Shown: positions 21,373 to 33,320 of the stretch, one piece after another
Layout of the letters: the number at the start of each line of letters is the position of its first letter
How positions within the stretch are numbered: the stretch's first letter is position 1
The notes under the pieces: generated by a model
Database searches by the model: none
What the model saw: the letters and a program-made list of their open reading frames with translations, nothing else
Told to the model about the DNA's origin: nothing
From: Volutella citrinella
Taxonomy: Eukaryota; Ascomycota; Sordariomycetes; Hypocreales; Nectriaceae
Direction of reading: 5' to 3'
Assembly: GCA_034401135.1 (NCBI GenBank)
Contig: JAWZSP010000001.1
Span: 558,001 to 622,000 of the forward strand
Length of the DNA: 64,000 nt
Position numbers and translations under genes: made by a program

Positions 21373-23199
21373 GTCCATAGAGTTTAGGGATCATCCTTGA
21401 TATTGGAGTTGGATCTGACAGAGACAGACGGTTTGTACTTTGTAAAGAGAGTCAGCTTGATGCGGCAGGCCTTCTGATGCCCCGAACTCTTGCAGGCAAA
21501 CGTCCCCTTAAGTGGCTACCAGCTGAATGGGGCAAATATTTGTGGACTTGAGACTCAAGGGTGTGTGTCGGGGTGTGTCACGGCTGTGGATATGGCTTGA
21601 TATCAAATGACGAGGTCTGTTCGAAGCACTATATTATCCCTTGCCCAACTCAAAGTACTTGCTATGAATCCTCAAAATCATCAATAAGACTCCGTTAGCG
21701 CATGAAGAAGACAAGTGTGCCGTACTCTATCGAGGAAAGGGGCAATGCCTTGCTAAACCCGACCCAATCAAGTTGTTCCCCTGCGCTGGCTGCTTTTGTG
21801 TTCTAGGCATCGTTGCATATGGGTGGCATCATGGTATGCACTACCAATACTCAGAGCCCAACATCCCACAGACAGCCGACGCAAAGATGCGACTAGGGGC
21901 TATTGTGCAATCAGCCCGCGCAGTGCCGTGAGAGCCTCGGCCAGGGCTTCTATGACCGACGTGTGCCAGGCCGAGGTTGAAACAGGCTGGGCCGATTCGA
22001 GCTGCAACCATGGCCAGCTCAGCTGAGGCGGCAACGCAAACACCCATGGGCGCTGCATGGATAGGCGCAAGCACCCATGGACGAGACGCAGCCAATCGCC
22101 CCACGGCTGCATCTGACAGGCAGGGAGCACGGGGCCACGGCAGCGAAGGACAAAGGACATGGTGCGCATTTGCAATCAGCCATGGACTTGATAACGAGGC
22201 CCACGAGTAAAAGTGCGGATACGGTTGCGAAACGCATCTGGTAGCGCCCAAACCTAGGCAAAACACATGCCAACGCGGCATCGTACCACGCGGTGTCTAT
22301 TTATGGGAACCCGGTTGATAGATAGGAGATTGCCATGGTTCAATTCAAGCAGTAATAGTGGTGAGCCTCAAGCAAAGAAAAAAAAACGCACACAACCAAG
22401 AGAGGCGAGCCACGTCCAGCCATGCCAGACTAGACTCCCAGCCAAAATTAAAAATGATGTGGGGAGATATCGTCCCGTTGCGCCCAGTCCTTCTCTTCTC
22501 TCCCTCTCTCTGTCCCGTTTTCGTCTCGCCAGCAAATCAACGCTCGGTCTAGCTCTTCTTCTTCCTCTCGTCTTTATCTCTCTTCTGCGCACGATCGCGA
22601 CACTGTTGGTATTCCACAAGCAATGATGCGCTCCCCCGTTCTCCTAGAGTCGAGGGAGTTTGTGACGCGCAATGTCCCATGTCCCAGAGAATCGCCCGCC
22701 CCAAACTCCCCCGCCCGGACCTGCTTGTCCGAATGCCCTGCCATCGTCGATCGCCCAAGAGCCTCATCGTAGGGTCGCGAATTCCAGACAACCCTTTCGG
22801 GCTTGACCTTTCGAGGATACCCAGACGGTGGTACGATGGAGGCATCTCCGCGGTGCGGCCAGTGTCAGCGTAGCCCACACACACCCCTCCTTTCCTCCCT
22901 CCTCCCTCCCTCTCTTCCTGGTCGTCTTCCATCTTCTACGCCGTTGCTTCGCGTGACCCAGTTTTCCGGTCTCGTGATGCCATCGGCCGCCGGCCCGCGC
23001 ATGTGCGCTATACAACGGAATGCACCGCACCGGGCCCAGAGACCATCCGGAGCGGACACACCCGCGCCTTGGCCGTGGCCGGCGGACTTACCTACAAGCG
23101 ATGGCGTGCCGGCGGGGGGTCAGGCCGCGACCTCTAGAAGCGCACCCTGGTCGCACAGTCAGTATCAAGAATCCTGCATACATGGAACGTTGGCCCGGG
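21373..23199. other. Intergenic, GC-rich, no gene recognised
   Basis: About 1.8 kb between a plus-strand gene end and a minus-strand gene end. Short frames on both strands do not look like proteins. A CT-rich tract lies at 22485-22570 and another at 22880-22940. Confidence 0.5.
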
Positions 23200-25205
23200 T
23201 CATGGCCCTGGAGATGCATTAGGGGGATACCCACAGTCACACTGGAATGATGTCAGCACGCAGTTCAGTAGGTTTTGGGTCCAGTTACAGGGCTGGTCAT
23301 GGGGGCGCAAACGTACGTGAGATAGTGTAGAGCCTTCGTTGTGAATCAAGCAGTAGCCGCCGCGGCACTTGCGGCAGACCTTTTGGGTCCGCTCGATGCA
23401 TTCGTTGCACTGGCAGATTCATTTGGTTAGTCCCCGGAAAATAAGGACATGCAGGATGAGGTGGGAAACCAACATTGATGCCGCATTCCCAGCAGCTTCT
23501 AGTCACTCGAGGCTACAGATACAGGAAAACAAAAAAAATGTCAGCGGATCCAGTTCTCTCAACAGGGGCGTCACTCAACCGCAGCATCACCGTGGCAGGC
23601 GAACAAAATGCATACAATTTCCCGGGGTGGTTGCTGATCCGGACCAGCTGCTTCTCGCAAGCTGGATCGGGGGTGCGATTGTCCCGCGTCATCTGTATGA
23701 CGATGCTCCTCTGGCCGCTGGCCCATGCATGCATGATGGACATAGACCGTTTCGTACCTTGGACTTGGCCATAACCATCTCAGGCTCCAGGCCTTCGAGC
23801 GAGTTCCAGCTCCCGTCAAAGTCGACAATGACAACGCCGCCACCACCCATGCCGGCCACCTCTTGGCCGGGCAGCTGGTAGCAGGCCTCGCACCACCACT
23901 TGTTGCAGCTGACGCAGCAGCGCTCGCGCAGACAGTCAACGCATCGCGGAACGAATGCGCTGTGGCCGGCGCGCGGCATCGTGGCGGCGTGCACCGACGA
24001 CGACAGGATGGGCGGCGGCGCGAGCAGCGGCAGCGCCATGGGGTGCGCTGTGCCCACATCAGTCAAGCCCTCGGGCGCGCAACCGCACGACGCGCATCCG
24101 CCAACGGCAAAGGTGGCGACGGAGGCGTTGCAGTGCGCGGGCGGCATGCCGAGCTGGCCAAAGGCGGGCGACGTGCGATGTCGCGGGCCCTGACACAGCA
24201 CCGCGTCAAAGGCGATGAGGCCCTGGCAGGCCACCAAACAGCGCGCCCACTCATCGTCAATGGGCGCGCTGAAGATACGGCCCTTGGCCGACCACCAGGC
24301 GTCGGCCTCGCCCTGCAGCGCGGCCGAGAGCGCCTGGTGGCTCTTGTGGTTCCAGCCCGCGCCGACGGACCCAGTAACAAGAGCGCGGCCGGCGCTGGAG
24401 CTCGCGTCCTTGAGGCCAAAGACGTAGAGCGCCTTGAGGCGCGGGGCTCCCTCGGGGAGCGAGCTGCGGCAGGCGTAGGTCAGGGCGGCGCGGAGCTTGC
24501 CCTGGTTGAGGTTCTTGACGTCGCGGATCGACAGCATGCGCACGCTGTAGGTGGAGTCGTTGATGATCTCGTGGCACATCTCGGCCGTCACCGAGAGGCC
24601 GTCGAGGATGAGCGTCTGGACATCGCGGAGGAGGTCGCTGTGACGGAGGGTGTAGAAGACGCCCCTCAGGGGGCCCGAGTAGAAGCTGTCTCGTGTGAGC
24701 TATTGAGCAGCAAGGGAGGACCGGTGGTAGGTGGGTGTGATGCGCCGGAGGTTCGGGCGAGATTCGGGGGTGGGATGGATGCGATGCGACAGATCACCAA
24801 GTGGAGATGTGTGGCAGAGGGGATCCCGTAAGAAGCCTCGGGACTCTTGGGAACGTTGTTGGGCATGAAAATATTGGCAGAGACTCACTCATCTTCAGTC
24901 AAGTATTCCGAGAGCTGGACGTTGTGCCAGACATCGACATCGCGCTCAGTCTCGTGGTCAAAGTGGGCCGTCTTCACGTGGGTCAGGTCCAAGTGGCGGA
25001 AGACGCCTGGGGTGTTGTAGATGAGTCCCCGGAAGTCGCGGCAGGTGGCGGCAAGATGAAGAAGGCCGGAGACGGGCAGGTAGGGGATGGTGTTGCGGAG
25101 GACGAGCGAGTTGTAGAGGGTGTCGAAGAGGGTCAGGGACGGGGACGGTCGTTGGATCGGTTGGATCTCTACGCGCGTGGTGTCGTGGACGACGTCCAGG
25201 GTCAT
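23200..25205 (-). CDS. F-box protein with leucine-rich middle and cysteine-rich C-terminus
   Basis: Probable substrate receptor of an SCF ubiquitin ligase. Exon 1 (25205-24889) has an F-box-like segment (TIPYLPVSGLLHLAATCRDF). A 203-nt intron, with an acceptor chosen by phase at 24685, leads to DFYSGPLRGVFYTLR in exon 2, which holds LRR-like strands (DVQTLILDGLS, VRMLSIRDVKNL). The end of exon 2 and three small exons form a cysteine-rich tail: CVDCLRERCCVSCNKWWCEAC, then SCWECGIN (exon 23498-23474, only 25 nt), then CNECIERTQKVCRKCRGGYC (23409-23317), then CDCGYPP to the stop at 23200. The exon 2 donor is uncertain; GTCATA at 23701 is the only one found that keeps the phase. The Cys pattern suggests zinc binding. 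Similar fungal proteins are often labelled ubiquitin fusion degradation protein. Confidence 0.78.
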
Positions 25206-28200
25206 GTCAGGCTTGCGATATGACCCGGGAGCAAACGGTGGGAAGGGACGGCAGATCGAATGAACGACGGCCCCGCTGGTGAGGAGGGCGATTATTACCT
25301 GGGGGGGGAATTGGGTGGTGGTATGAGGAGGAGAGAGAAGAAAGACTCGAGGGGGGGTGGACGAGGCTGTCGATATTAATGCTGTACGAGAGACACGAGG
25401 GAGCCACGAGTACTACGGAGCATGACTGTATTACACATGTATCAGAAATGGCACTATGGGCTGGCTGGCTGGCCTGGCTTGCCTGGCCAGGTCTGGCATG
25501 GGCGGCGATGCAGGCATGGGGAGGGGATGGGATGGATGGGATGGCAATGAGATGGTATGGTACATAAAAATGGTATGGTCCGGTCTGGTATGGGCACACA
25601 CCCCGGGCGAGACAACCGACATGGAGGCGCTGGCTGTCATTGCGCTGGAGAGTCTGAGCAACACGGGCGAGCGAGCAAGCTTGGTGCCCGCCAAGAGATG
25701 CTGAGCAAGACAAAGAAGAGCCAGCTGGAGGGGACTCGCGCCCAAGATTGCGCGACGCACTCAGGTGCCCATTCGCCAGATCCAGGGCCCATACCCTATC
25801 CCCCATTGCCCCCCCCCCCTACCTCAGCGGCTTGGACGGGCTGGGATGGGCAGGGACCCCCCCAAGAGCGAGCTCTAGGATTGGATTGGGGAGGAGGTGG
25901 GAGGGGGATGGGAGGAGAGATGGGCTCGGATTGGCGAGATCTGAGCTTTTGCCTCTCGGCGCGCAAGAGCGCAAATCCCAACATGGGGAGGGGAAGGGGG
26001 GTGTGGACCTGGCGAGAGTGCGCACCGTCGGTGGCGTCGATGGGCGAGATTATAACTGCAATAGATGAGATGGGCGAGCAGGCTAGAGACACCACTGCGA
26101 ACGCTGCATGGCCAGAGTCATGGACGCCCGACGGACCTTTGCTTTCTGCGCGCCGCCGTCCATTGATAGCCAGGGGGGGGAGGGGGGCAGTAATGCATGC
26201 ACGTCGTTGTCATTGCTGGTTGTCATTCCGTGGCTCAGCGGTGGTATATCATCGGCCATTCATCGCACCGCAGGCCGGCGCCGGTCGAAAACACCAAAAG
26301 AAATTCCCAGCCAGCAACTGCCCGCCGGGGCCGCTGTAGGCGCTTTCGCTGGGTGGGTGCAGCAGCGGGTTTCGAGATCGGCCCGTAAGGCGAGAGGCGG
26401 AGTGGAGAGTTCTGGCTTGATGTCTCGACAACATGGCATCACCTCCCTTATTTTCTTGGTTTCTTCACCCCCTACCCGCCCGCCACGAGTCGGGCTTATC
26501 GGGCGGACTCTACTGGACCTATCCAAAAAAGAATGAAGCAATCAGAGATGGAAAAAGCACTTCACGCTAGGCATTGCCTTGTTTGGTCGAATGCGCTCGA
26601 GTCCGTACAAAGTTGTTGCAACTGTTTTATTATGGGACCGCCCACAGCTCTACGCGCGCCATTCACCCAGCGCACCGGCGCCCGCCCATGGATGATGGGT
26701 TGAGCTTGCTTGCTGTTTCGCTGTAGCTGGTGCCGGCCTAGTCGCGAACGTAATGCGATGACGCCGCCCGCCATGCCGCTGAGAGTCCACCGCCCCCCCT
26801 TGCCAAGAAGCTCGCAGGAGGCTTTGAGACTCATCGTCATCAAAAAGGAAGGATCCGTGGCCTCACATGGCAAACACTGCCTCTAGCACCGGCGGCTTGC
26901 AGCTTGCTTGCTTGTTCCGCCGCGCCATGGATCATGGATGCCCGTGGCAGACTTGGGTTGATTTGGTCCAGCTGGGGGCAGATCCCATCTGGCCATCTAA
27001 TCTGAGCTCTGGCCGGTGGCGCCGCCTCCTCATGCCCACGGAGGACGGCTCGCCGTCATGCTCATGCTCATGCCCATGCCCATGCGCCATGTCCACCCAT
27101 GTACCCATGTCCCAACGCCCATGCTCTTTGCTCCCATGCACTGGCCCCAAAGTCCGCCTGTCGCTGGTGGACTGTGCTTCGCTAGCGGACACTATGAGAA
27201 AGCAGTTTACCCGCACTTCCTCCTTTGTCGCTGTGTCTTTTGTGTCCTCCAAACCACCAATAACCGGGCCAGGTCCGGCAGTTTGCAGCTATTATAGACA
27301 GCCGACAACTAATATCAATTATCACATCGATTAATCTGATTCCCACACACACGACTCGCTCAGCTTGCAGCGGCCGTGTGTACTCCGTCCATGTTCCTTA
27401 AAGGGGTCCCGCTCATTCTGGGCACACCCAGCGCCCGTGCGCGTGCAACCCATCACACCAATTGCCCCCAGCTCAGGTCCAATGCCTTGCTCTTGCGGCT
27501 GGCTGCTGCTGTGCTGTTTATCAGCGACCAGGCCAATATCCCGTCCAGCCAGTCGATAATACGAACAGGCTGGCCCAGCAGAAACGGCGGCAGACACCTA
27601 GTAGTCCGTGCTGGGAACAACAAGCTGGGGCATGCTGGACCCTGGCCGCGTCGTCCGCTGCAGGAGCCCCCTCCGACCCCCGTGCCATCAGCCCAGTTTG
27701 GCCGTGTCATGGGAATGGGAGGACCCTATTTTGGCAACGAACGGCTTTGTGTCCGCGGAACGGGCGGCGGGCCGGCCACGAAGGGCCCTAGGCTGTCCTT
27801 AGCCCGGGAGCTGGGCGGCGGGTTTCCCTGCTGGGCAAAGGTCAATGGATGGGGGGATGAGACGGGGGGAGGTGTGTGTGAGAGTGTGTCACTGTGCCGT
27901 CTCACATGCCATGCCGTGCCAGGAAAACGGACGGCAAGAGGCCTGTTCATGGCGGTCAGCGCGCAGTGCCAGGCGACACGACCGCGACGTATCAAGGGAC
28001 GTCTCCAGCAGGGTCCCCGGGCGGTGCTGAGCGAGTGCCCTGGAAGAGGCCCTGAGAGCGGACCCAGAGGTCTGCCAGGCAGGTTGCCAGCTGTGCGCGA
28101 CTCTGATGATCAACGTACCAGAATCCGGGGTGGGCATGCTGATCACGACCCGTTACGGGCCAGCAAAGCAGTGGGTGAGATGCAACTCCTGCCAAGGTCC

Positions 28201-31076
28201 CTACACTCCAAGCCCTCTTACCTTCCAAGCTTCTAGCCAGGACCCCGAGTCGAGGATGCCGACCGGAGGCGGATGCAATGGCGCCGTCTCAGCGGAAAAG
28301 AAGGCGGATAAACTGGAGCCTCCTCATGGGTTCCATTTCGTGTTAGCCGCTCCTCCCACCAGCAATAATGTCCAGACGGAGTATTGTTGCTAGCCAACTC
28401 GGAGTAATGAATTCAGCCAGCAGCCGGTCAGGACGGACGGCCCGGCCGGAGACACGACATGACCAAGCAGGCAGCATAAGCTTCCCTCCAATATCCCCAT
28501 CGACAGGCTCAGCTCCGGGCGTGGGTTGCGTAGCACTGCCCATCTCAGATGGCGGAAACAGACGAAGCGGATTGGCAGCGCTGCGTGCCGTTGAAACTGC
28601 TGGGGGCGCCAGGCCGCCCCAAGCCGCCGCTGCAGAGTGCGCACAGCGGGAGTGGTCGTCTTGGCGTAATAGTGACCGCCTCACTTGCACATCACTCCCA
28701 GGCTTTGCTTGTTTACTTCGTCCTCGTTGTCTGTAACACGGCAGCAGCAGCCTGTGCACTATTGCTGCGCCCGGGCGCACATGGCTTGAAGGCGGAATGA
28801 ATCAGAGCCGTCATCCCCTTGCCTCGTCTCCCTGCCGCCGTGGCATTGCAGCAAGATCGGCCACAGCTGCCTGACGGCCTGCAGCAGGAGCAAGGACGGG
28901 CTCGCGTGAACACACAAAGACAGGCTCACAAGACTCCGGATGCAGCGGGCGCCGCCTGGGTTGGGGAGCGAGCCGGTCGCCGTCGTGTGTCCCCTCAGCC
29001 GGTTCGTTCGCATGCACGAGGGAGGAGTCCCAGTCGCAAGGCAGTGGAGCAACACCAAACCTCTAGAGGTAATTGCTCGAACAAAGCTAGAGAGAGAAAA
29101 ATGATATCAATAATTACTGGCCATTCCATCCGGATACCTTCTTGAGGCAGGTGGGAGCGCCTCCGCCAGTGCCAGACGCCCAGAGTGATCGTCTGACCAC
29201 ACCCAAGATCCATTGCCCCTCCCATCCCCTCACATCCCCCAACACCTCCCAGCCCAACGCCGGCTTACCCAGCAGCTGGGCCACCTCAACACCAAAGCCC
29301 ACACCCTCAGAGACACTGACACCACAGGCGGCGGCTAATTCCCCACGCCGGCAGGCCAGTAAATTTGCCTCCCAGCACACCTCTAGCATCTGATCTCGAC
29401 TAGCAGAAAATCTCCCTTGTTTCTGTCCTGGGGGAGTGGCAGGGAGTTGGTCAGTTGTGCTTTCAAGCCTCGAAACAACGACTCCCTGGCTGTGTAATCC
29501 AAGGGCTCCTAAAGGAGGGAATCCCACCCGTGTGTTGAACCAACTTGAGACTCGTCAGTTCTTGATTGGTTTTCGTACTCGTTATGCAACTTGGGCCACG
29601 AGGCAATGCTTCGTGACCATATCCCGTGTCTCGCGGGATATATCACCATGCAGGTCCGTCAAGTTAAACCGCATCATTGACCGGACGGGCCCTGATACTT
29701 CGGCCTCTCGACACAATGAATGGCGAAACGCACCTCGCAACCCACACGCCTCCCAATCCCACGCTAGTCAAGAGGCTTGTCTGATGGCCCCGGGACTTCT
29801 TCCCGTGGACACCACACCAGCTCGCCGTCAACGCCGCCAGCCTCTACTTCATGTTGCAGTGTCTCTGCTCTTAGCGCCCAACCTTCTTACAGGCTGCCCG
29901 CGATGGTCGCAAACTCCCCCCACCCCACCAAAGGCGGGCAGCGGCCAGGCGAAGGGTCCGGGTCAGGCATCACCTGGCGCTCTGGAAGCAGTGCCCTGCC
30001 CTGCTGCATGATGGTCTTCTCAGGCGCTGCAGCCTGCCATGAATATCACCCCGGCCGCTGCACTTCGGCCACATCGACGTCTCACCCAGAGATGGAGCTA
30101 ACGCGGCGACCCCCGCCACATAGGGCGCCATGCGATGCGATGTGCTCTCGATTCCCTGCCGGGCACTCATCTCACTCTCCCCCATCGCACATGTCGCCCT
30201 GCCTTGGGTTACCCCTCGTTCTGCGAGCACGCCTTGGCTGCTTGGCTTGGGATCTCTCGGCCGGGAAGCCGTCTCGGTGTGTGCGCCGCCATGCGTGATA
30301 GGTCGGTGAAGGTATCTTCAGGGCGGCTAGTCCTGTATCCGACATCTGCCATGCAACACTTTGCACAAGCTTCGCAGCGCGATGGATCAAGAGGCGTTAG
30401 GTAACCATCAGTGCTGTCATTATTCACACGTACTTGTTCGGCGCCCGCTTGACGACTGACCGAGAGGTGGGACCCCACGTCTCGGTCTCAAGAGGGGGCG
30501 GTCAAAATACGAGGCCTTCTTTGAGTGTTTCGCAGTTTGCTAACAATGCCATTCTCCAAGTTGTGCGAGGTTCGCACTGCTGCGGGTCGTTGAGCTAAGG
30601 TGAGTGGTGGCGGTACGGGATGACGAACTTCTTCCGGCGAGGAGGAATGACAATGTACTCTAATCCTCTAACATCAAAGTTCAAAAAATCTAGTATCTCA
30701 AGCATACGCGTAAAGTCAGCCTAATGAAACAAGCATCCATAACAAAATCGAGCATCTTGTCGAGACTCGTCATGAGACTACCCTAGACTTTGTAAAATAT
30801 GGCCACGTGACCACATATGTCATGGGCGGCTGCCTGTGACGTCGTCCTCCATAGAAATCCACCGAACAGTGCTGACTGAGCTTGTCGCGATAGCTATTAG
30901 CCACAGCTTCCGCCCAATCTAAAGAATATTCGCTGGCACATGGAAGCACCGTTTCTACCCAATCTCCCATATTCAATGTATATTTCGACCTTGCGATAAC
31001 ACATTCACCATCCCGCTGGCCTAGAGCCCGACCTTTCGCCCCGCACGACCACCATCAGACTCCCCGCCTCGTCGAG
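25206..31076. other. 5.9 kb gene-free interval
   Basis: Divergent region between the F-box gene and the UFD1-AZUL gene. The plus strand is G-rich with GGCT/GGAT-type simple sequence at 25440-26000 and has CATG-rich simple sequence at 27054-27126. Long frames at 25557-26339 and 27376-28236 (plus) have composition explained by GC bias and no domain signal. No RNA gene was recognised. It may contain long untranslated regions or noncoding transcripts. Confidence 0.5.
27054..27126 (+). repeat. CATG-rich simple sequence
   Basis: Repeating CTCATG and CCCATG hexamers pass into looser CCCATGT spacing, about nine CATG cores in 73 bp. Confidence 0.7.
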
Positions 31077-33320
31077 ATGGACCAGCTGCCGCCGTTGCGC
31101 TGGTCTGGCGCATTCGCAGCGCTTCCTCCCTCCGAATTCTCCTACAAAAATCTGCCGGGCGACAAGATTGTGCTCCCGCCGTCGGCACTAGAACAGCTTC
31201 TTTCCGCGGCCCGAGCGAGACAGCCAGCTGCATCGGACGGCTGGGGGTCCTACTCCTTCGCCTCTAGCCGGCCTGACGACGTAGAAGATGCGCACCAGCT
31301 TCCAAACCCCCTCACATTTCGTCTTGTCAACCCGAAGAATAAGAATGCAGTCTACGCCGGAATTAGGGAGTTTTCTGCAGCCGAGGGGGAGCTGGGTCTG
31401 AGCCCCTTCCTGGTCGACGCCCTTGGACTCGAAGCCGCCGACTTTGCGACTGTGCCATCTACCGATGCTGTTGAAAACGAAGACATCAAAAACCCTACGC
31501 ATACTGGTGGAATACAGCTAGGGGTACAGGTTCAGCAACTGCCAAAGGGAACCTACGTGAGGTTGCGGCCGCTCGAGGCAGGGTATAACCCAGACGATTG
31601 GAAGCCATTGCTCGAACGCCAATTGCGGGACAACTTCACCACACTCAGCAAGGGTACCATGCTTTCGGTCAAGGGCGTCAGGGGCGAAGAGTTCAAGCTG
31701 CTGGTGGACAAGGTGGCACCCGAAGGTGAAGGAATTTGTGTCGTCGACACCGATTTAGAGGTTGACATTGAAGCCCTGGACGAGGAGCAGGCGAGGGAGA
31801 CGCTCCGTCGCATCATGTCCAAGGAGCAAAGAGGAGCAGAGGGTGGTAGCTCGGCGGGAGGCGACATTGACATTTGGAAGCCTGTGGACGGTCAGGTTGT
31901 GCCCGGCCACTTCGTCGATTATGTCCTGCCCTCGTGGGACCGAGCCCAACCACTCTCCATTGAACTTACGATCGACGGCGACGAAGACGCGCTGGATTTG
32001 TTCATCTCTCCCAGTTCCTCCCGACAGCGCGCACGACCCCGCGATGTTACGCATGTATTCGGCGACTTTTCGCCTGCTACTAATGGCAAAAAGACAATCA
32101 TTCTCAATCCAACCAACGTGGAACTCGAAGGCGCAGAGAAGATGTTCATATCTGTCCATGGATACAAGCATCCAGATGCCATGGAGGTATCAGAAGCACC
32201 AATCCGATTCAGCCTGAGAGCCAGGGCCACTGTCCCAACCGCCAATGGCGAGTCTCTCCAAACCAACGGCGTCGACCACTCACCAGATGAGGTTCAATGC
32301 AGCAACTGTTTACAATACGTGCCGAAGCGCACCATGGTCCTCCACGAAAGCTTCTGTCGAAGGAACAACATCAAGTGCCCGGCCTGCAACTCAGTGTTCA
32401 AAAAGGGGTCTGCTGAATGGGACGAGCACTGGCACTGTGATAAGGATGAAGCACATGGGAACTCGTCTGCGAGCAAACTGAAGCACGACGACGTTTTTCA
32501 CACAACACGCCAATGCCAGTCGTGTGAGTTTTCTACGAATTCCCTGCCTGACTTGGCGAGGCATCAGACCAGTGTCTGCCCAGGCAAGATCATCCTCTGC
32601 CGATTCTGCCATCTCGAAGTGCCCCAGGAGGGCGACCCGTTCAACCCAAGCCCCGAGGTCGTTCTATCTGGTCTCACAGCTCACGAGCTGGCCGATGGCG
32701 CGCGAACAACCGAATGCCACCTCTGCGACCGGATCGTCCGCCTTCGCGACATGGAGACTCACCTCAAGCACCACGAGCTCGACAAGGTGGCGCGCCAGAA
32801 GCCGCCAATCTGCCGCAATGCCAACTGCGGACGAACAATGTACGGCGTCGGCGCCAAGGGGCAGATCGCGCAGGCGCCGCCGCAGCAGGGCAACGCCATC
32901 GGGCTGTGCTCCATCTGCTTCGGGCCCCTATACGTGAGCATGCACGACCCGGAGGGCAAGGCGCTCAGGAGGAGGATCGAGCGCCGGTACCTGGGCCAGC
33001 TGATGACGGGCTGCGGCAAGCCGCACTGCCGCAACGAGTGGTGCAAGACGGGCCGGTCGAACCTGGCGGTCGAGGCCAAGCCGTCCAACGCGGCGGGCGT
33101 GCTGCCGCTGGTCAAGCCGCTGCTGGCTACGATTACGGACCACGGCGCGCCGTTTTACTTCTGTACGGACGAGGCGAGCCAGAATGGGCGGCGACTGGCC
33201 GAGTTGCTGGCCGGCGAGGGCGTCTGGGAGGTGGAGTGGTGCATCGCGGCGGCCGAGGCGGAGAAGGGCCAGCTGGAGAGGGTGAGGGAGTGGTTGCAGG
33301 CGTGGGCGCCAGGCAAGTAG
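31077..33320 (+). CDS. UFD1-domain protein with zinc fingers and C-terminal AZUL-like domain
   Basis: A single-exon gene of 747 residues in the ubiquitin system. Residues 1 to about 200 match the UFD1 fold (double-psi barrel): LPPSALEQLL, PLTFRLVNPK, LPKGTYVRLRPLEAGY, LRDNFTTLSKG. Around 405-450 there is a TRAF-type/C2H2 pair (CSNCLQYVPKRTMVLHESFC, CPACNSVF), and further C-x2-C units follow at about 480-560. From about 578 the C-terminus has CRNANCGRTMYG, LCSICFGPLY and GCGKPHCRNEWC, the zinc-binding pattern of AZUL, the N-terminal domain of UBE3A-type ligases. Yeast Ufd1 works with Npl4 and Cdc48 on ubiquitinated proteins, but this longer fungal protein is a separate family from canonical Ufd1. 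The start has purines at -3 (GAGATGG). Confidence 0.9.
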   Translation: MDQLPPLRWSGAFAALPPSEFSYKNLPGDKIVLPPSALEQLLSAARARQPAASDGWGSYSFASSRPDDVEDAHQLPNPLTFRLVNPKNKNAVYAGIREFSAAEGELGLSPFLVDALGLEAADFATVPSTDAVENEDIKNPTHTGGIQLGVQVQQLPKGTYVRLRPLEAGYNPDDWKPLLERQLRDNFTTLSKGTMLSVKGVRGEEFKLLVDKVAPEGEGICVVDTDLEVDIEALDEEQARETLRRIMSKEQRGAEGGSSAGGDIDIWKPVDGQVVPGHFVDYVLPSWDRAQPLSIELTIDGDEDALDLFISPSSSRQRARPRDVTHVFGDFSPATNGKKTIILNPTNVELEGAEKMFISVHGYKHPDAMEVSEAPIRFSLRARATVPTANGESLQTNGVDHSPDEVQCSNCLQYVPKRTMVLHESFCRRNNIKCPACNSVFKKGSAEWDEHWHCDKDEAHGNSSASKLKHDDVFHTTRQCQSCEFSTNSLPDLARHQTSVCPGKIILCRFCHLEVPQEGDPFNPSPEVVLSGLTAHELADGARTTECHLCDRIVRLRDMETHLKHHELDKVARQKPPICRNANCGRTMYGVGAKGQIAQAPPQQGNAIGLCSICFGPLYVSMHDPEGKALRRRIERRYLGQLMTGCGKPHCRNEWCKTGRSNLAVEAKPSNAAGVLPLVKPLLATITDHGAPFYFCTDEASQNGRRLAELLAGEGVWEVEWCIAAAEAEKGQLERVREWLQAWAPGK

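Noticed and set aside
23863..24831. Open frame of 322 codons on the plus strand
   Set aside because: Antisense to the F-box gene exons; the Ala/Arg/Gly-rich product is a mirror of GC-rich coding sequence.
25557..26339. Open frame of 260 codons on the plus strand
   Set aside because: It runs through G-rich simple sequence; the product is low-complexity and without family resemblance.
27376..28236. Open frame of 286 codons on the plus strand in the 5.9 kb interval
   Set aside because: Composition follows GC bias, frames on the opposite strand are open too, and no domain, motif or codon pattern supports a protein.
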